The notes under the pieces: model-generated
The model's database searches: none
Seen by the model: the letters and a program-made list of their open reading frames with translations, nothing else
What the model was told of the DNA's origin: nothing
Made by a program: the position numbers and the translations under genes
Source: Rhodobacterales bacterium
Lineage (GTDB): Bacteria; Pseudomonadota; Alphaproteobacteria; Rhodobacterales; Rhodobacteraceae
Assembly (NCBI GenBank): GCA_026400355.1
Contig: JAPLPE010000018.1
Span: 27,738-91,737 of the forward strand
Reading direction: 5' to 3'
DNA length: 64,000 bases
Part shown: one piece after another, positions 17,603-25,311 of the stretch
How positions within the stretch are numbered: the stretch's first letter is position 1
Layout: every line of letters starts with the position of its first letter

Positions 17603-18910
17603 TTACTGAATGTAACCCGCGTCAGTCATGGCCTGAACTGTCAGGGTTTGCGCGGCAGCCAGTGCGTCGGCCGCAGATTTCTGACCGGCAAGAGCGGCCG
17701 AGAATTCCTGACCGACCGAGGTGCCGATACCCTGGAATTCAGGGATGGCGACAAACTGCACACCGACATAGGGGACCGGATCAACGGTCGGGTTGGTCGG
17801 GTCAGCCGAGTTGATCGAGTCCAGCGTCATCTGGGCAAAAGGAACCGCCTGATACTCGGGGTTCGCATAAAGCGACGTCCGGGTGCCCGGGGGAACGTTG
17901 GCCCAGCCTTCATTGGCGGCAACAAGGGCAGTGTATTCCTTGGAGGTTGCCCAGGCGACGAAAGCCTTGGCTGCATCCATGGAGTCGGTCGAGGCGGGGA
18001 TGGCCAGCGACCATGCCCAGAGCCAGTTGCCGCGACGGCCAAGGCCGTTATCGGGGGCAAGCGCGAAGCCCACCTTGTCAGCGACTGTCGAGTCGGCACC
18101 GGTCACGAAGGACGCGGCGACGGTGGCGTCGATCCACATGCCGCACTTGCCCTGCTGGAACAGCGTCAGGTTTTCGTTGAAGCCGTTGTTCGATGCACCC
18201 GGCGGGCCGAAGTTGTTCATCAGGTCGAGGTAGAAGTCGAGAGTGGTGGCCCAGGCTTCGCCATCAAACTGGGGATTCCAGTCCATATCGAACCAACGTG
18301 CGCCGAACGAGTTGGACATGGCGGTCAGGAAAGCCATGTTTTCGCCCCAGCCTGCCTTGCCGCGCAGGCAGATGCCGTAGATCTCATTGTCCTTGTCGGT
18401 CATCGCTTCGGCGGCCTGACGGATAAAGCCCCAAGTGGGGGCCTCGGGCATTTCAAGCCCGGCAGCGGCCATCAGGTCAGTGCGATACATGACCATCGAG
18501 GATTCGCCATAGAACGGGGCGGCGTAGAGATTGTCGTCCACGGTCAGGCCGCCACGGATGGCAGGCAGAAGGTCGTCGATATCCCATTCAGCGGGCAGAT
18601 CGTTGAGCGAAGCGAGCCAGCCCTGCTTGCCCCAGATGGGAACTTCGTAGGTGCCGATGGTCAGCACGTCATACTGGCCGCCCTGCGTGGCGATGTCGGT
18701 GGTCACGTTCTGGCGCAGGACGTTCTCTTCCAGAGTGACCCATTCAAGCTCGATGTCGGGGTACTTGGCGTTGAAGTCGGCGGTCAGGCCCTGCATCCGG
18801 ATCATGTCGCCGTTGTTGACGGTGGCGATGGTCAGGGTCTCGGCAAAGGCGCCCGTCGAAAGGGCGCACAAGCCGGTTGCGCCCAGAAGGGCGCTGAAAG
18901 TCGGTTTCAT
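17603..18910 (-). CDS. smoE: Polyol ABC transporter substrate-binding protein
   Basis: The 435-residue protein has a signal peptide (MKPTFSALLGATGLCALSTG, cleavage after AFA) and a family 1 periplasmic binding fold; QGKCGMWIDATVAASFV and FYGESSMVMYRT are typical parts of the sugar-binding lobes. It captures sorbitol and mannitol in the periplasm for SmoFGK. As first gene of the transporter block it is preceded by a 186-base gap with GGGCAA repeats, a likely promoter and operator, and followed by a hairpin. Confidence 0.9.
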   Translation of the reverse strand: MKPTFSALLGATGLCALSTGAFAETLTIATVNNGDMIRMQGLTADFNAKYPDIELEWVTLEENVLRQNVTTDIATQGGQYDVLTIGTYEVPIWGKQGWLASLNDLPAEWDIDDLLPAIRGGLTVDDNLYAAPFYGESSMVMYRTDLMAAAGLEMPEAPTWGFIRQAAEAMTDKDNEIYGICLRGKAGWGENMAFLTAMSNSFGARWFDMDWNPQFDGEAWATTLDFYLDLMNNFGPPGASNNGFNENLTLFQQGKCGMWIDATVAASFVTGADSTVADKVGFALAPDNGLGRRGNWLWAWSLAIPASTDSMDAAKAFVAWATSKEYTALVAANEGWANVPPGTRTSLYANPEYQAVPFAQMTLDSINSADPTNPTVDPVPYVGVQFVAIPEFQGIGTSVGQEFSAALAGQKSAADALAAAQTLTVQAMTDAGYIQ

Positions 18911-18925
18911 GGTATTCCTCCCTCA

Positions 18926-18963
18926 TTGCCCTTTTTGGGCAAATGCTTAACTAGAGGGCAAAT
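18926..18963 (-). promoter_or_regulatory. Candidate operator upstream of smoE
   Basis: TTGCCC-TTTTT-GGGCAA is a perfect inverted repeat (18926-18942), and GGGCAAAT occurs at 18937 and again at 18956. The elements lie 16-53 bases before the smoE ATG. They are good candidates for binding by the SorC-type regulator encoded upstream; the assignment is inference. Confidence 0.45.
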
Positions 18964-18999
18964 ACTCACTTGAAGACCGATTCGTGTCAATGGGGGTTA

Positions 19000-19018
19000 C
19001 ACGCCGCGGTGCGGCGTG
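19000..19018 (-). terminator. Hairpin after the TAT flavoprotein gene
   Basis: CACGCCGC-GGT-GCGGCGTG forms a perfect 8-bp stem 79 bases after the stop of the upstream flavoprotein gene. No T-run follows. It may separate that transcript from smoE. Confidence 0.4.
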
Positions 19019-19096
19019 GGTCAAGCAGTCGTCATCATCTGTCAAAGCGTGGAGCCCATCAATATTCGTCGAGAACACTCGGGCGATTACCAATGG

Positions 19097-21061
19097 TCAG
19101 AGCCCGAGCTTGTCGCGCGGCGGGCCCGGGAATGTGCTGAAGGCGGGCGCTCCATCAGGTTCACCGATCAATTCGCGGACGGCCCGCACCGCCTGATCGA
19201 TGGCAGAATGGGCATAGGCATAAGCGCCGGAATCCGCGTTGGCGACACTGATCCGGCCCCAGGGTTTGCGCGCCTCAAAGATAGGCAGCGGACCGTCGGG
19301 CCAGAAAGTATCCCACGGGCGCATGTATTCGTAGGCGTAGCCGTGGCTCCAGCGGTTGCAAGTGATGCCTTCGATGTCGGTCGAAGGATCAAAGCTCGTC
19401 CCGGCCAGCGCGCGGGACAGGAGATCCCGGATCGAACGTTCCATATCCTCGAACGTGAGTGTGACGAGTTGCCGCCGGCCCGACAGCGCCTGTTCGCGGG
19501 ATGAGAGACCCGGTTCGACCAGCACCTTGGACAGGTGCAGGATGACCGGATCAGACGGCACATCGGCAAACTTGTAGTCCCCCATGGAGACGGGGAAGTC
19601 GATTTCAAAGCCGCTCCAGAAGTTGCCGCGGGCGCGGGCACCGTCGATCTTGAGTTCGTCGAGTGCCTCCCAGTTGCGAAGCTGGACGTTGGTGTAGATG
19701 AGCGGCACCTTCTGCTGGTCATTCAGGGCGGTGATCTGTTCTGCGCTGATCTCGTCCGTCAGATAGGGGATGACCCGATGCCAGCAGGCAAGGACGACAT
19801 TCCCGGCCTTGACCGTCTGAAGTCCATCCGTCCCGGCGTAAGTGACCGTGACGGATTCGGCTGTCGCAGGGTCGCCGTCATGGGCGACCTTGACGACCGT
19901 TGAATTGAGCCGGATGCGGACAGGATTGTCGGGCAGGTCAAGCTGGCTGTAATCGACGCTTTCGGTCGCGAGGTCTTCCATCGTCGTGCCTGCAAGCGCG
20001 TTGGGAAGCATCGCACGTACAAGGGCCCGGGCAATTCCGGCGTTCCCATCGGGGAAGTGGTAGATGTAGTAATCCGGGTCGGTAAAGGCGAGACGGCCCG
20101 AAGGGCTGTGAGCAGGGTGAACGGCTTCGCCAAGGTCCATGCCGTCAAAGCCCGGATTCCAGTTGCCCCTTGCATCAAGCGCCGTTGCCGCATCGATGCC
20201 GACACCGAAATAGCCTGCTGTCGAATTCTGGAAGTAATCGACCACCTGCGGGTCAGCCTTGACGTAGTCGAGGAGGAACTCCTTGTAGGTGATCTGGCTA
20301 AGCTTATCGAGCCGTTCTTCCGGCGTCATGCCGGGAAGGTAATCGCCGGGCGCATCGATGAGAGCGATGATATCGGCCTTGGCCTGTTCGTTCATAGGGG
20401 TCTGAGCGACCCATTCGGCGGTATCGTCCGTGCGGATGACCAGTTTGTCCACGCCCCACTGGGCCTTGTCGAAAAAGACAGCGCCCGAGAGGCCACGATC
20501 TTCTGACCAGGCCTGATCATAAAACTCTTCGAACCTTGCGGGGACGATGCCCACATCAGACAGAAGCTGGTTCACGGCCGGGCTGAAATAGCTGGGCGTC
20601 TGCATGGATTGCGAACCGCCATAGCCGATCAGAAGTTTGCCATTGGACGCAGTGAACGCGTTGCGCTTGGCATGACCACCGAAATCATCGAGCGGGTCGA
20701 TGACAAGGACCTTTGCATCCGGGCGCTGCTGGAGAAACAGAAATGCTGCCGCAAGGCCGGAGATACCGCCACCGACAACCACAAGATCATAATCCTGACC
20801 CGAGTCTGTGATAGTCGGATTCGAGGCCCAGAAGCTTCCGTCGCGGATCGCGTGCATGACGTTGGATGTGGAATCCGTCTGACCACGAAGCCCGGTCAGC
20901 GCTGGCGGATAGGTCGTGTCCTGAGCCGCGGCAGGGGTTGCCCCAAAGCTGAACCCGCCAAGGGCCGCACCGCCGATGGTGAGAGCCACGCCGTCAAGAA
21001 AATCGCGTCTGCTGATTGGCCGATCCATACCCAGCCGCTTGTCCTTGTCTGACCACGCCAT
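19097..21061 (-). CDS. TAT-exported FAD-dependent oxidoreductase, spermidine dehydrogenase-like
   Basis: The 654-residue protein starts MAWSDKDKRLGMDRPISRRD, where the twin-arginine signal SRRDFLDGVAL precedes a hydrophobic stretch and AAAQ cleavage site, so it is exported folded with its cofactor. YDLVVVGGGISGLAAAFLFL is the FAD-binding fold and a C-terminal FEARKPWGRISVANADSGAY closes it. The layout and size match spermidine dehydrogenases (SpdH) and related amine or alcohol oxidising flavoproteins. I set the start at 21061 because AGGAG lies seven bases upstream. It lies between the SorC regulator and smoE, so a role in polyol oxidation or an unrelated amine role are both open. Confidence 0.75.
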   Translation of the reverse strand: MAWSDKDKRLGMDRPISRRDFLDGVALTIGGAALGGFSFGATPAAAQDTTYPPALTGLRGQTDSTSNVMHAIRDGSFWASNPTITDSGQDYDLVVVGGGISGLAAAFLFLQQRPDAKVLVIDPLDDFGGHAKRNAFTASNGKLLIGYGGSQSMQTPSYFSPAVNQLLSDVGIVPARFEEFYDQAWSEDRGLSGAVFFDKAQWGVDKLVIRTDDTAEWVAQTPMNEQAKADIIALIDAPGDYLPGMTPEERLDKLSQITYKEFLLDYVKADPQVVDYFQNSTAGYFGVGIDAATALDARGNWNPGFDGMDLGEAVHPAHSPSGRLAFTDPDYYIYHFPDGNAGIARALVRAMLPNALAGTTMEDLATESVDYSQLDLPDNPVRIRLNSTVVKVAHDGDPATAESVTVTYAGTDGLQTVKAGNVVLACWHRVIPYLTDEISAEQITALNDQQKVPLIYTNVQLRNWEALDELKIDGARARGNFWSGFEIDFPVSMGDYKFADVPSDPVILHLSKVLVEPGLSSREQALSGRRQLVTLTFEDMERSIRDLLSRALAGTSFDPSTDIEGITCNRWSHGYAYEYMRPWDTFWPDGPLPIFEARKPWGRISVANADSGAYAYAHSAIDQAVRAVRELIGEPDGAPAFSTFPGPPRDKLGL

Positions 21062-21121
21062 CCCATTGCTCCTGTCGGGATTATTGAATGGACGCATGGT
21101 TGGACAAGGACAGGACTTGAA

Positions 21122-22105
21122 TCAAGCCTTGGATTTGTCTGCTGCACCCACGGCGATCAGACGCTCTGCTGTCGCCTCGTTCGTGATGAGGCCGTTGATA
21201 AGGTGGCCGCGCAGAGCGGCGCGGATTGCCTGTACCTTGCCTTCGCCGACGGCGACGGCAGTGACCGGACGGTCCGCCGCACGGGGGATCGGGGCAGAGG
21301 CGACGCGGGTGTTGAAGTCGCAATCCATCAGGTGTCCAGCGCTGTCATAGATCCAACTTGTGATCTCGCCCGCCGCACCGGCGGCAAGGAGTTCGGCCAG
21401 ATCGGCGTCCGACAGGAAGCCGTCCACCATCAGCGGGGCCTGACGGCTCATCTGACCGATGCCGACAAGGGTAAAGTCAGCCTCGGCACAGAGGGCCATC
21501 GTATTGCGGACGGGCTCCTGCCCGTGAAGGATGCGGAGTTCTTCGGCATCCTTGGCAAGAACCGGCAGCGGATAGGGATAATGGCGGGCACCGATCCGGT
21601 CGGCCATGCGGATGACGGCGTTGTATGGGGTGGCCGAGCCGTCGGACATCATGTTGCCAAGAAGCGAGACGACGCGATGCTGCGGGCAGTCCATCGCAGG
21701 GAGTTGCTCCACCGTCGCCTTGAGCGCGCGGCCCGTGCCCAGCGCGATGATGCGGGGCTCTGGCGATTTGAGGATTAGATCAAGCTCGGCGGCAGCTGCA
21801 ATGGCGACCCCGGTGAGCAGGTCCGGCGCTTCGGGGTCGGACGGGACGACCTCGGCTGTGCGGAGGCCGAAGGTTTCGATCAGGCCGCGCGACAGGTCCA
21901 TGCAGCGGCCGATGGGGTGGTCGATACGGACCTTGACCAACCGTTCACTGACAGCCATCGCGACAAGACGCTGGGCCGTCTGGCGCGAGATACCAAGCTT
22001 GCGGGCGATTTCGTCCTGCGTATTGCCTGCAACATAATAGAGCCACCCTGCGCGTGCGGCGTCGTCCAGGCGCGTAGTTTCCGAGGAGAAGCGTCCGATG
22101 GTCAC
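21122..22105 (-). CDS. SorC/DeoR-family transcriptional regulator of the polyol operon
   Basis: The 327-residue protein has an N-terminal helix-turn-helix (GNTQDEIARKLGISRQTAQR) and the large sugar-binding domain of SorC regulators (IIALGTGRALKATVEQL, GLITNEATAERLI). SorC proteins bind phosphorylated sugars or polyols and control the adjacent operon. The GTG at 22105 overlaps the HAD gene stop as GTGA; a longer in-frame start would lie inside that gene. It probably acts on the GGGCAA repeats ahead of smoE. Confidence 0.88.
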   Translation of the reverse strand: MTIGRFSSETTRLDDAARAGWLYYVAGNTQDEIARKLGISRQTAQRLVAMAVSERLVKVRIDHPIGRCMDLSRGLIETFGLRTAEVVPSDPEAPDLLTGVAIAAAAELDLILKSPEPRIIALGTGRALKATVEQLPAMDCPQHRVVSLLGNMMSDGSATPYNAVIRMADRIGARHYPYPLPVLAKDAEELRILHGQEPVRNTMALCAEADFTLVGIGQMSRQAPLMVDGFLSDADLAELLAAGAAGEITSWIYDSAGHLMDCDFNTRVASAPIPRAADRPVTAVAVGEGKVQAIRAALRGHLINGLITNEATAERLIAVGAADKSKA

Positions 22106-22785
22106 GGCGAGGGATCGTCCCTGAGTAGGTCGGGATAAAGGGTCGCAAAGGCGGCCCAAGAGTCAATTGCCCGCAACGGAGGGTCGATGTCAAACACCCT
22201 GCTCTGCATGTGACTGCCACCAGTGAAGAGAACCACCTGCATTCCGGCGGCGCGGGCGGCAAGGATTCCAGGGCGGCTGTCCTCGATCACGAGGCATTCG
22301 GCGGGGTCGGCCCCCAGCTCGGAGGCGGCATGAAGGAAGAGGTCGGGCGCGGGTTTGCCGCGGGCCACAAGGCTTGCCGTAAAGACCCGCGGGAACAGCG
22401 TATCTAGCCGCGCGATCGCAAGCGACCGGGCCGCGCGTGGCGGACTGGAACTGGTGGCAACACAGCTAGATACGGTCAGCCGACCCAGAAGATCATGAAT
22501 GCCTGGGGTTGGGCGCAAGTCGATTTCGAAACGTTCCAGCAGCCGGGCCCGGTAGCGGGCTTCGAAATCAGCAGGCAGGGTGACCTTGAAGCTGTCGCGG
22601 ATCACCTGCGCCACGGTCGGAAAACTGCGCCCGAGAAAGTTGTCGCGCACATAATCAAGGTCGATGTTCACGCCCTGCGCCGCCGCTTCCTCGATCAGGA
22701 TGCGGGCGGACAGCACCTCCGAGTCGATAAGAACGCCGTCACAGTCAAAGATGATGAGGGAAACCGACATGTCGGGATCTGCCAT
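22102..22785 (-). CDS. HAD-family phosphatase, subfamily IA
   Basis: The 227-residue enzyme has the HAD motifs: motif I FDCDGVLID, motif II ATSSSP, the Lys of RGKPAPDLF and motif III VIEDSRPGI. These hydrolases act on small phosphorylated sugars or polyols. It heads the minus-strand polyol cluster and is coupled to the SorC regulator, so dephosphorylation of a sugar phosphate (possibly the regulator's ligand) is a fair guess. Two starts (22785, 22770) are possible and neither has a clear ribosome binding site. Confidence 0.85.
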   Translation of the reverse strand: MADPDMSVSLIIFDCDGVLIDSEVLSARILIEEAAAQGVNIDLDYVRDNFLGRSFPTVAQVIRDSFKVTLPADFEARYRARLLERFEIDLRPTPGIHDLLGRLTVSSCVATSSSPPRAARSLAIARLDTLFPRVFTASLVARGKPAPDLFLHAASELGADPAECLVIEDSRPGILAARAAGMQVVLFTGGSHMQSRVFDIDPPLRAIDSWAAFATLYPDLLRDDPSP

Positions 22786-23329
22786 TGATGAAATCGCCGA
22801 ACCATAGACCGCCTTACCTTTGCCTGACCATGCCGTTTCAACGCGCCTTGTACTGCAAGAGCAGGTTCTGAGGGTGTGGCGTTGAAAACTCGGGCGGAGT
22901 GCAGCAATCTCTCTGCGCCCGTGAAGCTGACGATTGCCCTAATGAACAGATGCCCCCTGACTCTGCCCCGCGCCGCGCGTCAAATCTTCTCAACCAGTCG
23001 CACGAGAGGCTCGAGAAGGACCTGAACGTCCACGCTGGCGACGGGCTCCCTTCGTGGAAGATGCAGAAGAACGTCCAGGCCAACGACGCGCACGACGAGC
23101 AGTCTATTTGGCAGGCCATCGAAGCATGGCAGGACAACGAACTCGAGAATGATGAACGGGCATCCTCGGCAGATCAGTCGGGATTGGTGCGGCTTTGATC
23201 CGCCGGAGAAGTTCCTCTCCTGTCATACGATCTGCAGATCAAGGCGCTGACCAAGGAGGCGAACGAGATCAAGAAGTTTTCCCGGTCGGCGGCGATTCTC
23301 GAGCTCAAGGTGAAGCTGCAGCGCGACGC
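22786..23329. other. Gap with decayed coding fragments
   Basis: A 99-residue frame (22899-23198, plus) ends with a helical, acidic stretch such as WKMQKNVQANDAHDEQSIWQ. A second helical fragment in another frame (about 23217-23330) reads YDLQIKALTKEANEIKKFSR. Both look like remains of real genes but neither is complete, and the second runs straight into the IS5 fragment. I recognise neither family. Confidence 0.35.
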
Positions 23330-23725
23330 CAAGACACCCGCCGTTGCCACACGGCCATCATTGACCGGCAGGCCACTGCGATCATCCCGATCCGCAAGAA
23401 CGGGCGGCCGTGGAAAGAGGACTGCCCGGCGGCAATCGCCAGAAACGAAACCCTGCGTGCCACCCGGTACTGTGGCAGGGCATTCTGGAAGCGCTGGACC
23501 GGACACCACGTCCGAAGCCGGATCGAGGCGAAGATGCGCTGCCTCAAAGCCTTCGGTGAGCGCATCGCCGCAAGAGACCCCGACTGCCAGACCGCCGAAA
23601 TCCAGATACGCGTCGCCCTCATGAACCGCTTCTTAGCCCTCGGAACGGCCGAGATCGTCCGCGTGGCATCATGCTCGATGGGAAAGGGGCTCTCACGCCT
23701 CAGGCGTGAGTTAAGCAACAACGCC
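23330..23725 (+). mobile_element. IS5-family transposase C-terminal fragment with right end
   Basis: The plus frame reads DTRRCHTAIIDRQATAIIPI, then RKNGRPWKEDCPAAIARNE and SRIEAKMRCLKAFGERIAA, which is the C-terminal catalytic half of IS5-family transposases, running to the element end GTTAAGCAACAACGCC at 23725. The N-terminal half and left end are missing. The same element family occurs at 63.2 kb in opposite orientation. The gene cannot be functional. Confidence 0.8.
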
Positions 23726-23811
23726 ACATCAGAGCCAGATCGATTCATCCTCGACCCGATCCGCCAGATGCCGGGACCGAACAGCTCGGGTCTTGGCCGA
23801 GGGGATGGGGA

Positions 23812-23848
23812 CGGCCCGGGCTGCGGTGCAGTGCCGGGCCGTTCCTTT
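23812..23848 (+). terminator. GC-rich hairpin with short T-rich tail
   Basis: CGGCCCGG and CCGGGCCG pair around a 14-base loop, followed by TTCCTTT. It lies between the IS5 fragment and the DUF4864 gene and would stop read-through into the latter. Confidence 0.5.
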
Positions 23849-23980
23849 GGGTGGTATTGGTGCTGCGGGTGGTATTGCAGGACGATTGCGCAGGAAATGA
23901 ATCGATTTCCGCAGTTTTTTGAAACTATCCCGCGTGGAATTCCGTATCTTGGACAGGAACAGGGAAACAGGAGGACCGGG

Positions 23981-24385
23981 ATGCTGAGAGTTTTCATCGT
24001 TGTGGCAAGTCTGCTGATCGCCGCCTTGCCTGCGCGGGCGCAGGATGCCGAGGCGATCCGGGGGGTCATCGCCGAGCAGTTGGAGGCCTTCAATGACCGC
24101 GATGCAGTGACCGCGTTCACCTTTGCGAGCCCGGCGATCAAGGGGCTGTTCGGGAATGCGACTAACTTTGGCATGATGGTGCAGAACGGATATCCCATGG
24201 TCTGGGACAACCGGGATGTGCAGTTCAAAGAGCTTGAGGATGTCGGCGGGCAGTTGGTGCAGCGGCTGACGCTGCGGGATGCCGATGGCGTGCGGTACGC
24301 GCTGGATTACTACATGATCGAGACAGCGGAAGGCTGGCAGATCAACGGCGTCTCGGTGGTGCCGATGCCGGATGTGGGAGCGTGA
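23981..24385 (+). CDS. DUF4864-like secreted protein
   Basis: The 134-residue protein starts at ATG 23981 behind GGAGG and has a signal peptide (MLRVFIVVASLLIAALPARA, cleavage before QDAEA). The mature part (IRGVIAEQLEAFNDRDAVTA, FTFASPAIKGLFGN) is a small alpha-beta fold of the NTF2-like type grouped as DUF4864. It is probably periplasmic; the function is unknown. A longer frame begins at 23195 but its upstream part is the IS5 relic. Confidence 0.75.
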   Translation: MLRVFIVVASLLIAALPARAQDAEAIRGVIAEQLEAFNDRDAVTAFTFASPAIKGLFGNATNFGMMVQNGYPMVWDNRDVQFKELEDVGGQLVQRLTLRDADGVRYALDYYMIETAEGWQINGVSVVPMPDVGA

Positions 24386-24387
24386 GG

Positions 24388-25086
24388 TCACTCTGCCGAA
24401 TTGTCGGCAGAACTGTCTTTGTGTGCGGCCGGTTTACCGGTCTTGGGTCGTCGGTTGAGGAATAGAAGATCAAAGTGCATCGCCCGCCTTTCCTTGGGAT
24501 GGCGCCATCCTGACTCTACCTCTGCCAACACAAAGCGCCGTTTTCGCATCCAGAGGATCGCGTCGGGCACAGTCCATTCGCCTTCGTAAACGGCGGTTAC
24601 CGCGACCTCCATGCGAACGGCCCTGATCCGAGGCAGCCAGGCAGTGATGCCTGCCATAACGTTGCGCTCATAGCCCTGACAGTCGAGCTTGAGGAAGATT
24701 CTGTCGTCGGGACCGGCAATGCGGGGCAGGATCGTGTCGAGCGTTAAGACGTCAACGGTTTCTTCGTGAACGGTTCCGACCTTGGGGTGAATGCGTTCGA
24801 AAACCGGTGTCGCCTTTCGGATGGACGAGGAGACGCGGTCCTGTGAGACCTTGATGACCGTCTGGCCATCCGTGTCGCCGATTGCAGCGCGATGGGTATT
24901 CCAGCCTTCATAATTGGCCGCAGTGGCGGTCAGCTTTTCGTATACATCCGATATCGGTTCAAAAGACTCGATGCGGCCATTGTAACCAACCTGGCGGAGA
25001 TAATAGCCAGTTTGTCCGATGTTTGCGCCCACATCGACGTAAAGCGAGATGTTCTCTCGTTTGAAATAGCGGGCTTCAGTCAACAT
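24388..25086 (-). CDS. FkbM-family SAM-dependent methyltransferase
   Basis: The 232-residue enzyme has the FkbM layout: SAM-binding YVDVGANIGQTGYYLRQ, the acidic SFEP motif after strand 2, and LDTIL..IAGPDDRIFLKLDC toward the end. FkbM enzymes methylate hydroxyls of sugars or polyketides, and in this group often decorate surface glycans. The gene converges on DUF4864 with two bases between stops. It is adjacent, divergently, to the beta-helix protein, which also suggests a surface-carbohydrate role. Confidence 0.85.
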   Translation of the reverse strand: MLTEARYFKRENISLYVDVGANIGQTGYYLRQVGYNGRIESFEPISDVYEKLTATAANYEGWNTHRAAIGDTDGQTVIKVSQDRVSSSIRKATPVFERIHPKVGTVHEETVDVLTLDTILPRIAGPDDRIFLKLDCQGYERNVMAGITAWLPRIRAVRMEVAVTAVYEGEWTVPDAILWMRKRRFVLAEVESGWRHPKERRAMHFDLLFLNRRPKTGKPAAHKDSSADNSAE

Positions 25087-25311
25087 TCGTCAGGAAAGAT
25101 GGTGCTATTGGTCTTTCTGTCAAGTCCCGCTGTTGCGCGAGGGCGGGTCGCTCCGTGACGGTGGGCCAAATCCTTGTTCATTCCTGACGCCTAGGTCTGG
25201 GCGCTGCCGGGCGGGTGACTGCCGGGGCGCGCGTGGATGTGGCGGGCGGGGTGTGGGTCGGGCGGCGCTTTGGCGCGCCAAGCCCCGTCCGCCTTGCGGA
25301 AAGGGGATTTC

